This document shows, piece after piece, positions 1 through 7,237 of a stretch of DNA of 38,598 nucleotides. The position numbers and the translations under genes were made by a program. The notes under the pieces were generated by a model that worked only from the letters and a program-made list of their open reading frames with translations, was not told where the DNA came from and made no database searches. This DNA is from Nocardia tenerifensis NBRC 101015 (GTDB lineage: Bacteria; Actinomycetota; Actinomycetes; Mycobacteriales; Mycobacteriaceae): positions 1 to 38,598 of the forward strand of contig NZ_BAGH01000211.1 in assembly GCF_000308715.1 (NCBI RefSeq), written 5' to 3'. Position 1 is the first letter of the stretch, and every line of letters begins with the position of its first letter.

Positions 1-58
1 TGGTGAAGCTGTTGGTCTCGGCGACGGCGAGGACATAGCGCATCTGGTGGAGCTCCAT
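1..58 (-). CDS. LysR-family regulator, N-terminus only
   Basis: Reading leftwards from an ATG at 58, the 19 visible codons begin MELHQMRYVLAVAETNSFT. This is the typical first helix of a LysR-type winged HTH (M-E-x-x-Q-x-R-Y-x-x-x-V-A-E-x-x-S-F-T). The gene runs off the left edge, so effector domain and length are unknown. It is divergent from the secreted protein at 138, and a perfect inverted repeat starts two bases upstream of its start codon, the usual arrangement for a LysR regulator controlling itself and its neighbour. It is too short to be found by ORF length alone; the call rests on the characteristic N-terminal pattern. Confidence 0.8.
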   Translation of the reverse strand, partial: MELHQMRYVLAVAETNSFT

Positions 59-59
59 C

Positions 60-115
60 GATCAATCTTGAATCGTGATTGATCTGATGACAAACATGTG
101 TTGGACCGATTGATC
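60..115. promoter_or_regulatory. LysR-type operator, inverted repeat GATCAATC/GATTGATC
   Basis: Perfect 8-bp arms GATCAATC (60-67) and GATTGATC (77-84) are separated by 9 bases. A third half-site, GATTGATC, lies at 108-115. The cluster fills the 79-bp gap between the divergent LysR start (58) and the start at 138. The symmetry and T-N11-A-like spacing fit a LysR binding site. Operator function is inferred from position. Confidence 0.6.
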
Positions 116-137
116 CGCGCCGGGTGAGACTGCGAGC

Positions 138-1103
138 GTGAAATCTTCAGCAGCACAGCGCTCTTCGATGAAGCGAAGGCTCGGTGTCGCGGCCGCGCTC
201 GCCGGCCTCGCCGCCGCCGCGCTCGCGCCCGCGGTCCGGGCGGACGGTCCGGTGTTTCCCGCCACGATCGCCCTGCCCGCGGGTTTCCGGCCGGAGGGCA
301 TCGCGATCGGGACGCTGCCGGTGGCCTATCTCGGTTCGATGGCGGATGGCTCGATCTATCGCGCCGATCTCGTCACCGGGCAGGGGGGTGTCTTCAGCCG
401 AGGCCCCGGCACGCCCGCCCTGGGACTTCAGCTCGATCATCTCGGCCGATTGTTCGTCGCGGGTGGCACCGGCGGCGACGTCCGGGTCGTGGACGCCGGA
501 ACCGGCGCGACACTGGCCACGTACCCGGTCGCCACGCAGCAGGACACGTTCGTCAACGACATCGTGCTCACGCCGACGGGCGCGTGGATCACCGACTCGC
601 GCGCGCCGGTGCTCTACCACCTGCCCCTCGGACCGGACGGGGCGCTGCCCAGGCCGGAGGAGGTGCGGCGAATCCCGCTGACGGGTGACATCGCTTATGT
701 CCCAGGCGAATTCAACGCCAATGGCATCGTGCGCACACCCGACGGCAGCGCCCTGATCGTCGTGCAGTCGGTGACCGGCCTGCTGTTCCGCGTCGACCCG
801 GCGACGGGCGCGACCCGCCGGATCGACCTCGGCCCCGAGACGCTGCCCGACGGCGACGGACTGCTGTTGGACGGCCGCACGCTGTATGCCGTCGAGAACC
901 GCAGCAATGCGATCGCGGTGATCGCGCTGTCGCCCGACGGCGCGACGGGCACCGTCGAACGCCGAATCACCGACCCGCGCTTCGATGTTCCCACCACGCT
1001 CGCCGCCTTCGGCGACCGGCTCTACCTCCCGAACGCCCGCTTCGACACCCCGCCCGAGCCGACCACGCCGTACAACGCCGTCGCCGTCGACCGCACCCGA
1101 TAG
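138..1103 (+). CDS. secreted SMP-30/NHL-like beta-propeller protein
   Basis: A 321-residue protein if the GTG at 138 is used. An ATG at 168 would give a cleaner signal peptide beginning MKRRLGVAAALAGLAAA and probably cleaved after AVRA. GGGTGAG about ten bases upstream favours 138; the signal peptide favours 168. After the leader come repeating strand-rich units (YLGSMADGSIYRADL, GRLFVAGGTGGDVRVVDAG, TPDGSALIVVQS, DGRTLYAVENRSNAIAVI), typical of SMP-30/gluconolactonase or NHL-type six-bladed propellers. Such proteins are sometimes labelled superoxide dismutase in actinomycetes, but no metal-enzyme motif is visible. It is probably exported and either binds a ligand or hydrolyses a lactone or ester. 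It is divergent from the LysR gene and likely controlled by it. Fold is fairly sure; substrate unknown. Confidence 0.7.
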   Translation: MKSSAAQRSSMKRRLGVAAALAGLAAAALAPAVRADGPVFPATIALPAGFRPEGIAIGTLPVAYLGSMADGSIYRADLVTGQGGVFSRGPGTPALGLQLDHLGRLFVAGGTGGDVRVVDAGTGATLATYPVATQQDTFVNDIVLTPTGAWITDSRAPVLYHLPLGPDGALPRPEEVRRIPLTGDIAYVPGEFNANGIVRTPDGSALIVVQSVTGLLFRVDPATGATRRIDLGPETLPDGDGLLLDGRTLYAVENRSNAIAVIALSPDGATGTVERRITDPRFDVPTTLAAFGDRLYLPNARFDTPPEPTTPYNAVAVDRTR

Positions 1104-1176
1104 GTCTTGTCACACTCGCCGGGCCTGCGTCGTCTACAGAGCAACCACGCAGACAATAACGAGTGAGGGCAGACGA

Positions 1177-2481
1177 ATGGGTATGGAAGAGCTACGCGCG
1201 CAGGTCCGCGGCACGGTCCTACTGCCCGCCGACGTAGGATTCGAGCAGGCGGCGCGGCCGTGGAATGTGGCTGTGGCGCAGACTGTTTCGGCCGTCGTCG
1301 AGGTCGCCGACGCGGTGGACGTGGCGGCCGTGCTGCGGTACGCGGCCGGTGCGGGCCGCCGGGTGGTGACCCAGCCGACGGGTCACGGCGCGACCGGGGA
1401 TATCGAGGACGCGATCCTCGTGCGCACCGGCGCGCTCGACCACGTCGAGATAGCCGCCGACCGCCGGGTGGCCCGGGTCGGCGCCGGTGTGCAGTGGGGT
1501 GCCGTGCAGTCCGCGGCCGCCGCGCACGGACTCACCGGGCTAGCCGGTAGCAACCCGGTGGTCGGCGTGACCGGATACACCCTCGGCGGCGGATTCGGCT
1601 GGTTCGCACGCAAATACGGCTGGGCCGCGAATGCGGTGCGCGCCTTCGAGATCGTCGACGCGGCGGGCCGGCGCGGACGGGTCACCGCCGAGTCCGATCC
1701 GGAGCTGTTCTGGGCGCTGCGCGGCGGCGGTGGCGATTTCGCGATCGTCACCGAGCTCGAGTTCGACCTGTTCCCGCTGCCCCGGCTGTACGGCGGGCGG
1801 GTCATGTGGTCCGGCGAGCGCACCCGCGCGGCGTTCGAGCTGTTCGCCGAACTCACCGCCGACGCGCCCGCCGAACTGTCGATCTGGTTGCAGCGCTACC
1901 AGATTCCCGGCGCGGCGCCGACCGTCGCGATCGACCTCGCCTACCTCGGCGATCCCGCCGAGGGGCGGGCGCTGACGAGTCGCCTCGACCGCCTCGACGG
2001 CGTCCTCGCCGATACCAGGGGCGTGCTGACCCCGGCGCAGATCGGCAGGATCACCGCGGAGCCGACGGACCCGAGCCCGTCGCTCTCGCGCGGCGAACTG
2101 CTCACCGATCTCGGCGACGCGGTGGTGAAGACGCTCATCGACGCGCCGACCGCACCGCTGCTCAATATCCAGCTACGCGGCCTCGGCGGCGCACTCGCCC
2201 AAGCACTTCCGGACGGCGGCGCGCGGGGGCCGGTGCTCGAGCCTTACGCGCTCTACCTGCTCGGCCTGCCGAGCCCGGCCGACGCGGTGCGCACCAGGTT
2301 CGGCGAGATCGTCGACGCCCTCGGCCCGCACGTCACCGGAGCCAAGCCCTACACCTTCCTAGCCCCCGGCGAGTCGGCCGCCGCGGCCTTCGACCGCGAA
2401 ACACTGGGCAGGTTGAAGGAGATCAAGCAGGCGCGCGACCCGCACGGTGTCATCCGGGCCAACTTCCCGCTCCACGGCTGA
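1177..2481 (+). CDS. FAD-binding oxidase, berberine-bridge/PCMH type
   Basis: 434 residues from an ATG at 1177 with GAGTGAGGG seven bases upstream; an ORF extension further upstream lacks a ribosome site. The N-terminal half is a PCMH-type FAD domain: PTGHGATGDIEDAILVRTG near residues 67-85 places His70 where the 8-alpha-histidyl FAD link is made. GVTGYTLGGGFGWFARKYG follows at about 130-150. In bicovalent family members a cysteine precedes this motif; here the equivalent residue is Asn126 (GSNPVVG), so FAD is probably attached only through His70. The C-terminal BBE segment ends RDPHGVIRANFPL, as usual. These enzymes oxidise alcohols, sugars or alkaloid-like substrates with O2. No signal peptide is seen. 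It is convergent with the monooxygenase at 2488 (6-bp gap). Substrate not predictable. Confidence 0.85.
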   Translation: MGMEELRAQVRGTVLLPADVGFEQAARPWNVAVAQTVSAVVEVADAVDVAAVLRYAAGAGRRVVTQPTGHGATGDIEDAILVRTGALDHVEIAADRRVARVGAGVQWGAVQSAAAAHGLTGLAGSNPVVGVTGYTLGGGFGWFARKYGWAANAVRAFEIVDAAGRRGRVTAESDPELFWALRGGGGDFAIVTELEFDLFPLPRLYGGRVMWSGERTRAAFELFAELTADAPAELSIWLQRYQIPGAAPTVAIDLAYLGDPAEGRALTSRLDRLDGVLADTRGVLTPAQIGRITAEPTDPSPSLSRGELLTDLGDAVVKTLIDAPTAPLLNIQLRGLGGALAQALPDGGARGPVLEPYALYLLGLPSPADAVRTRFGEIVDALGPHVTGAKPYTFLAPGESAAAAFDRETLGRLKEIKQARDPHGVIRANFPLHG

Positions 2482-2487
2482 GGCCGC

Positions 2488-3918
2488 TCAGCCGAACCAT
2501 CGGGTGAGCGCGGCCTCCAGTGGCTCGTCGTCGGTGGCGGACCAGGCGATGTAGCCGTCGGGTCGGATCAGGACGGTGGTGGCGTCGCCGTCGGACTTGG
2601 CGGAGACGTGGTCGACCCGATCGGACCAGTGCTCGATCGACCTCGGTGTGTCGTCGAGCGAGAGCAGCAGGGCGCGGCCGCCGTGCATCAGGTCGCTGAC
2701 CCGGGTCGGGCCGTCGGCGGTGGTCAGATCGAGGTCGAGCATGCGCGGGCCGAGGCCGGGGTATCGGAGGTCTAGGCCCGACATCAGGCCGGAGATGTAG
2801 TGGTTGGTGTCCGGTAGCCGGAGCAGGTCGATGAAGAGGTCGCGGACCGTCGCGAGATCCTCGTCCTGAGTGGGGTTCAGGATCAGGCTCTGCGCGCGAA
2901 TGGTGCGCAGGACCCGCGCGGCCACGGGGTGACGCTCGGTGTGATAGCTGTCGAGCAGACCCTCGGGCGCCCAGCCGCGCACCGTCGCGGCGAGCTTCCA
3001 CCCGAGATTCACGGCGTCCTGGATGCCGAGGTTCACGCCCTGGCCGCCGATCGGCAGGTGGATGTGCGCCGCGTCGCCCGCGAAGAACACCCGGTTCTCC
3101 CGGTAGCGCTCGACCTGGCGGGCGGCGTTGCCGAACCGGGAGGCTTCGCGCAGCTCGCCCAGGGTCGTCTCGGGTCCGTACACCGCCCGCAGTGCCTTGT
3201 CCACCTCCTCGGCCGTGACGGGATCTTCGCGATCGGGGCGGTCCGTCGAGAGATCGCCGAGGATGAACCGATACAGATCCCCTTCGAGCGGGTGCAGGAT
3301 GGCGAAGTATCCATCGGCGGCGCTGATGTGCCGGCTGAAATGCTGCGACGCGGTCGGCACCGCGGCGGACCGGCCGGCCAGGGTGAGGTCGGCGACCAGT
3401 GACGACATCGTGCCCGCGGTGCCGGGGAACGGGACGCCGAGCAGCTTGCGGACCGTGCTGTGCCCGCCGTCGCAGGCGACCAGATAGTCGCCGCGCACGT
3501 CGCCGACCGTCACGCCCTCGGCGTCCTGGTCGACGGCCGTCACCTCGAACCCGCGCCGCACCGGCACGCCACGCTCGACCAGGCGCTGCTCGAGGAACGC
3601 CTCCAGCCGGGCCTGGGGGACGGCGACCGGGTACGGGTGCCGGGTCTGCCACGTCCGGCAGTCCAATTCGACTGGGAGACCGGCGAAATGCCCGCCGAAC
3701 TCGCCCCGGGGCAGCGCGTGGTCGAGCAGCGGATCCAGCAGCCCGCGCAAGTCCAATACCTCCGCGGTGCGTGGCTGCAGCGCGCCCGCCCGCGACTGCG
3801 TACTGCGCGTGTGCTGCTTCTCCAGCACCGCTACGGACACCCCGGCCAGGGTGAGCTCGTTGGCCAGCATCAGGCCCGTCGGCCCCGCGCCGACCACGAT
3901 CACGTCGACTCGCATCAT
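2488..3918 (-). CDS. FAD-dependent aromatic monooxygenase (PHBH type)
   Basis: 476 residues from the ATG at 3918; GGAGG at the correct distance (6 bases) favours this over the ATG at 3924, which directly abuts it. All three class A flavoprotein hydroxylase motifs are present: GAGPTG at residues 10-15, the DG motif in YLVACDGGHSTVRKLLG, and the GD motif in FFAGDAAHIHLPIGGQG near residue 283. The C-terminal thioredoxin-like part ends VLIRPDGYIAW, as in phenol, pentachlorophenol and rifampicin monooxygenases. The layout resembles the Nocardia rifampicin monooxygenase, but I cannot tell whether this enzyme takes rifamycin or another aromatic. It is divergent from a TetR gene at 3986 across a 67-bp gap with an inverted repeat, so TetR repression released by the substrate is likely. 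Confidence 0.85.
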   Translation of the reverse strand: MMRVDVIVVGAGPTGLMLANELTLAGVSVAVLEKQHTRSTQSRAGALQPRTAEVLDLRGLLDPLLDHALPRGEFGGHFAGLPVELDCRTWQTRHPYPVAVPQARLEAFLEQRLVERGVPVRRGFEVTAVDQDAEGVTVGDVRGDYLVACDGGHSTVRKLLGVPFPGTAGTMSSLVADLTLAGRSAAVPTASQHFSRHISAADGYFAILHPLEGDLYRFILGDLSTDRPDREDPVTAEEVDKALRAVYGPETTLGELREASRFGNAARQVERYRENRVFFAGDAAHIHLPIGGQGVNLGIQDAVNLGWKLAATVRGWAPEGLLDSYHTERHPVAARVLRTIRAQSLILNPTQDEDLATVRDLFIDLLRLPDTNHYISGLMSGLDLRYPGLGPRMLDLDLTTADGPTRVSDLMHGGRALLLSLDDTPRSIEHWSDRVDHVSAKSDGDATTVLIRPDGYIAWSATDDEPLEAALTRWFG

Positions 3919-3940
3919 CCTCATCCTCCAAAAGTAGACT

Positions 3941-3958
3941 GAGTGCAACAATACACTC
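3941..3958. promoter_or_regulatory. probable TetR operator, GAGTG-N8-CACTC
   Basis: Inverted repeat GAGTG (3941-3945) and CACTC (3954-3958) lies midway between the divergent monooxygenase start (3918) and the TetR start (3986). A further GAGTG lies near 3976. The gap is visibly AT-richer than its surroundings. One operator could control both genes. Arms are only five bases, so this is tentative. Confidence 0.45.
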
Positions 3959-3985
3959 GATATACCAATGCGCTAGAGTGTCGAT

Positions 3986-4615
3986 ATGTCCGAACCGGTG
4001 GGATTGCGAGAACGCAAGAAGGTGCGCCTGCGCGAGACGATCGCGGAGACGGCCATTCGCATGTTCCTCGAGTCGGGGTTCGATCGGGTCTCGATCACCG
4101 ATATCGCCCGCGCGGCGGAGGTCTCCCGCCGCACGCTGTTCGCGTACTTCCCGACGAAGGAAGACCTTGTCCTGCAACGGTTCGCCGATCACGAGGACGA
4201 GCCCGCCCGCACGGTTCGGAACCGACGCACCGATCAGCCGCCGCTCGACGCGCTGCGCGAGGCACGGCTCGCGGCGCTCAGCAGGCGCGACCCCAACACC
4301 GGTCTGAACGACGACCCGGAGATCCTGGCCTTCCTCCGATTGGTCAGGGGCACAGAGGCTCTCGCGGCGCGACTGATGCGCTATTCCGCGCGTGGGAAGG
4401 ACACGCTGGCCGATGCGTTGCGGGAGAACGGTTTCGATGCGCTGACCGCGCGGCTCACCGCGGCACAGGTGATCGTCGTGCAGGACGAACTGGCCCGGAT
4501 GAACCACACCTGCCTCGCCGAAGGCCAGTCCGCGGACGACCGCTACCCGGAGGCGGTCCGGGCGACCGAGCTCGCGTTCGACCTACTGCGCGACGGTCTG
4601 CGAGACCGAAGCTGA
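3986..4615 (+). CDS. TetR-family transcriptional repressor
   Basis: 209 residues from the ATG at 3986. The N-terminal HTH is clear: LRETIAETAIRMFLESGFDRV followed by SITDIARAAEVSRRTLFAYF and PTKEDLV, residues about 15-60, the canonical TetR three-helix domain. The C-terminal ligand-binding helices (about 75-205) are divergent, as expected. The gene is divergent from the FAD monooxygenase, with an inverted repeat between them, so it most likely represses that enzyme and itself and responds to its substrate or product. No strong ribosome site precedes the start, consistent with low expression of a repressor. Family certain; ligand unknown. Confidence 0.9.
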   Translation: MSEPVGLRERKKVRLRETIAETAIRMFLESGFDRVSITDIARAAEVSRRTLFAYFPTKEDLVLQRFADHEDEPARTVRNRRTDQPPLDALREARLAALSRRDPNTGLNDDPEILAFLRLVRGTEALAARLMRYSARGKDTLADALRENGFDALTARLTAAQVIVVQDELARMNHTCLAEGQSADDRYPEAVRATELAFDLLRDGLRDRS

Positions 4616-4798
4616 GCTGTCCGAGGGGATCTCGGGACCGCCGGATCGACAGGGCGCCCCGGCATTGTGACCGGCACCAGGTGACGCGCGGCCCGATCGG
4701 TCAGGTGTCCCAAGGAATGCGGGATGAGTGGTTGGGGGTGCTGGGGGAGGGTTAGCGTCTGCGCACATCGGAGGGCACGACGTGGTCGGAGGTGCCGT

Positions 4799-5812
4799 GT
4801 GGGTGGTCGCATTGTTCGGGGGGCGGCGGTTTCGGCCGCACGGCTGGGGGTGGCGGTTCTGGTCGGCGCGGTGCTGACGGGGGTCGCGCGGGCCGAGCCG
4901 ACGGCGGTGTCGGCGCCGGACGGCTCGCACGTGGTGAGCTCCGTCGAGGGCCGGACGTGGACCGAGATGACGGTCTACTCGGCGCTGATGGGCAGGCCGG
5001 TGCTGGTGAAAGTGCTTCGCGCGCCCGATGATTCGACCCCAGCGCCGACGCTCTACCTCCTCAACGGCGCCGACGGCGGCGTCGACCGCAACTGGGCGGA
5101 CGCGACCGATGCCGCGGCGTTCTTCGCCGATAAACAGGTGAACGTGGTCATCCCGTTCGGCGGCGAGGGCAGCTACTTCACCGACTGGCGCGCCGACGAC
5201 CCGGCCCTGGGCAAGCAGCGGTGGGCCAGCTTCCTCACCCGCGAACTGCCGCCCATCGTCGACGCCACGCTGCACACGACCGGCGCGAACGCCATCGCCG
5301 GAATCTCCATGGCGGGCACCGCGGTATTCCAGCTCGCGTTGAGCGCGCCCGGCGTCTACCGCGCGATCGGCTCCTACAGCGGCTGCGTGCGCACCAGCGA
5401 CCTGCGCGGGCAGGCCGTGGTCAACGCCGTCGTCACCAGCCAGCAGGGCAATCCGGTGAATATGTGGGGCCCGCCGAGCGACCCGGCGTGGGCCGCCAAC
5501 GATCCGTATCTGCACGCCGAGCAACTGCGCGGCACAGCCATATACGTGGCCAGCGGCAACGGGCAGCCGGGGGCGTTCGACACCGTCGACGGCGTCCGCG
5601 GCGATCTGGTGCAGCTGACCTACCAACTACTGTTCGGCGCCCCACTGGAGGCCATCGCCAACGTGTGTACGCGACAATTACAGGATCGGTTGCGCGAGTT
5701 GAACATTCCGGCCACCGTCGACCTGCGGACGACCGGCACCCACTCGTGGGGCTATTGGCAGCAGGACCTGCACAACTCCTGGCCGGTCTTCAGCGCGGCG
5801 CTGACCCGATGA
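4799..5812 (+). CDS. secreted mycolyltransferase (antigen 85-like), copy 1
   Basis: 337 residues from a GTG at 4799 with GGAGG six bases upstream; an upstream ATG at 4724 would add a basic, signal-disrupting stretch and has no such site. A signal peptide (about residues 1-31, ending GVARA) is followed by an alpha/beta-hydrolase of the antigen 85/esterase D type. LYLLNGADGG forms the oxyanion loop, Ser170 in AGISMAG is the nucleophile, and His315 in GTHSWGYWQQDLHNSWP is the catalytic base. Two cysteines (SYSGC and VCTRQ) recur in the second copy and may pair. The expected role is transfer of mycolic acids between trehalose mycolates and arabinogalactan or other acceptors outside the membrane. 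The stop overlaps the start of the MFS gene (ATGA at 5809), implying translational coupling. Confidence 0.85.
   Translation: MGGRIVRGAAVSAARLGVAVLVGAVLTGVARAEPTAVSAPDGSHVVSSVEGRTWTEMTVYSALMGRPVLVKVLRAPDDSTPAPTLYLLNGADGGVDRNWADATDAAAFFADKQVNVVIPFGGEGSYFTDWRADDPALGKQRWASFLTRELPPIVDATLHTTGANAIAGISMAGTAVFQLALSAPGVYRAIGSYSGCVRTSDLRGQAVVNAVVTSQQGNPVNMWGPPSDPAWAANDPYLHAEQLRGTAIYVASGNGQPGAFDTVDGVRGDLVQLTYQLLFGAPLEAIANVCTRQLQDRLRELNIPATVDLRTTGTHSWGYWQQDLHNSWPVFSAALTR
5366..5402. repeat. 37-bp block identical to 10248-10284 (mycolyltransferase paralogues)
   Basis: The stretch encoding IGSYSGCVRTSD is identical at DNA level in both mycolyltransferase genes: 37 bases at 5366-5402 and 10248-10284. A second identical block of 33 bases lies at 5753-5785 and 10641-10673 (YWQQDLHNSWP). 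Other parts of the genes have drifted, so these are remnants of a duplication, perhaps kept alike by conversion or selection. Confidence 0.8.
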
Positions 5813-7224
5813 GCGCCTTCGACACCGTCCAGGAGACGCGTGAGGGCGGGCTCGGCCCCTGGCTGGCGTTCACCGGCTGCCTCATCGCGGTGTTCATGCA
5901 GATGATCGACGTGACCATCGTCAACACCGCGCTGCCGAATCTCACCGCGGACCTGGCGGCCTCGCCGTCGCAGCAGCTGCTCGTGGTGTCGGGCTACTCG
6001 CTGGCCTTCGCCTGCACCCTGCTCACCGCCGCCAGGATCGGCGCGATCTTCGGCCGCCGCGTGGTGTTCCTGGTGTCGGTGGTCGCGTTCACCGCGCTGT
6101 CGGTGTGGTGCGGGATGTCCAGCAGCGCAACGGAGTTGGTGTTCGCGCGGATCTTCCAGGGGGCGGCGGGCGCGGGGATGGCCGCGCAGACCATCGCCAT
6201 CCTCATCGCGAGCTTCCCGCCGCACCTGCACCAGCAGGTGTTCGCGCTGTACGGCGCCACCGCGGGTTTCGCGGGCATGCTCGGCCCGATCGTCGGCGGC
6301 GGCCTCGTCACGGCCGACATCGCCGGGCTCGGTTGGCATTCGGTGTTCCTGATGAACCTGCCGATCGGCCTGCTCGCCTTCGCCCTCGGCTTCCGCTACC
6401 TGCGCCTGGGCAAACCGCCGGAGCGCGACCGGCTGGACCTGGGCGGGGTGGCGCTGTCCACGGTGAGCCTGTTCGCGCTGCTGGCCGCGCTCGCCGACAT
6501 CCAGCAGAACAGTTGGCGGGCCGGGCCTTTCGGGGTGATCGCGGCGGCGCTCGTGCTCGGCGCGGCGTTCGTCGCCTACGAGCGCAGGCTGACCCGGCGC
6601 GGCGGCAGCCCGCTGGTGCGCCTGGACCTGTTCGCCGATCGCGGCTTCGCCATCGGATCCTGGCTGGTGGCAAGCTTTTTCGGCCTGTTCACCGCGTTCG
6701 TGTTCACCGTGTCGATCACGCTGCAGGACGAACTGCGGTTCTCGCCGCTGCGCACCGGGATGGCGATGACGCCGTTCGCACTCGGCGCGGGCGCGGGCGC
6801 GCTCGCCTCGCCGTTTCTGGTGAAGCGCTGGGGCGTCAAGGTTCTCGCGCTCGGCATCGCGGTGTACGGCGGCTGCGTCGCGCTGGGGGCCGGGTACCTG
6901 TGGGTGACGAACGGACAGGTGAATCTCTTGCTCGCCCTCGGCCCGGTCTTCCTCGCGGGCCTCGGCGTGGGCCTGTTCGGCGTGCAGCTCCAGCCGCTCA
7001 TGCTGTCCGGCCTGAAGGAACGTCAGATGGCCGAGGCGTCGGGTCAACTGCCCACCATCGAGCAGATCGGCAACGCGGTCGGGCTCGCCCTGCTGAGCGT
7101 GGTGTTCTTCCGCGCGCACACCTTGGGCGGCAGCGTGCTGATGCTCTCGGCCATCGCGGTCGGCGCCGTGGCCATGGCGCTGCCGACGCTCGCCCTGCCG
7201 GACCCGGCGAAGCGGCTCAGGTGA
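5809..7224 (+). CDS. MFS exporter, DHA2 (14-TM, EmrB/QacA) family
   Basis: 471 residues, starting with the ATG that overlaps the preceding stop (ATGA). The DHA2 hallmark of TM1 is MIDVTIVNTALPNL near residues 42-55. Motif A appears as RIGAIFGRRVVF after TM2, and the antiporter motif C as GMLGPIVGGGL in TM5. About fourteen hydrophobic segments are seen, the usual number for proton-coupled drug or lipid exporters of this family. Translational coupling to a secreted mycolyltransferase suggests it exports a small molecule or lipid precursor used in the envelope, but an unrelated drug-efflux role is equally possible. It is convergent with the acyl-CoA synthetase at 7231. Confidence 0.88.
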   Translation: MSAFDTVQETREGGLGPWLAFTGCLIAVFMQMIDVTIVNTALPNLTADLAASPSQQLLVVSGYSLAFACTLLTAARIGAIFGRRVVFLVSVVAFTALSVWCGMSSSATELVFARIFQGAAGAGMAAQTIAILIASFPPHLHQQVFALYGATAGFAGMLGPIVGGGLVTADIAGLGWHSVFLMNLPIGLLAFALGFRYLRLGKPPERDRLDLGGVALSTVSLFALLAALADIQQNSWRAGPFGVIAAALVLGAAFVAYERRLTRRGGSPLVRLDLFADRGFAIGSWLVASFFGLFTAFVFTVSITLQDELRFSPLRTGMAMTPFALGAGAGALASPFLVKRWGVKVLALGIAVYGGCVALGAGYLWVTNGQVNLLLALGPVFLAGLGVGLFGVQLQPLMLSGLKERQMAEASGQLPTIEQIGNAVGLALLSVVFFRAHTLGGSVLMLSAIAVGAVAMALPTLALPDPAKRLR

Positions 7225-7237
7225 AGCGGCTCACGTG
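7210..7237. repeat. 14-bp tandem duplication over two convergent stop codons
   Basis: AAGCGGCTCAGGTG (7210-7223) is followed directly by AAGCGGCTCACGTG (7224-7237), 13 of 14 bases alike. The + strand gene stops in the junction (TGA 7222-7224) and the minus-strand gene stops inside the second copy (TCA 7231-7233). It looks like a small slippage duplication that now separates the two ends. Confidence 0.75.

Noticed and set aside
2488..3918. Naming the flavin monooxygenase as rifampicin monooxygenase (rox)
   Set aside because: The family and length agree, but no substrate-specific signature can be verified without alignment, so only the family is called.
2450..4507. 685-codon minus-strand frame spanning monooxygenase and TetR
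   Set aside because: It crosses two well-supported genes in another frame and has no recognisable domain.
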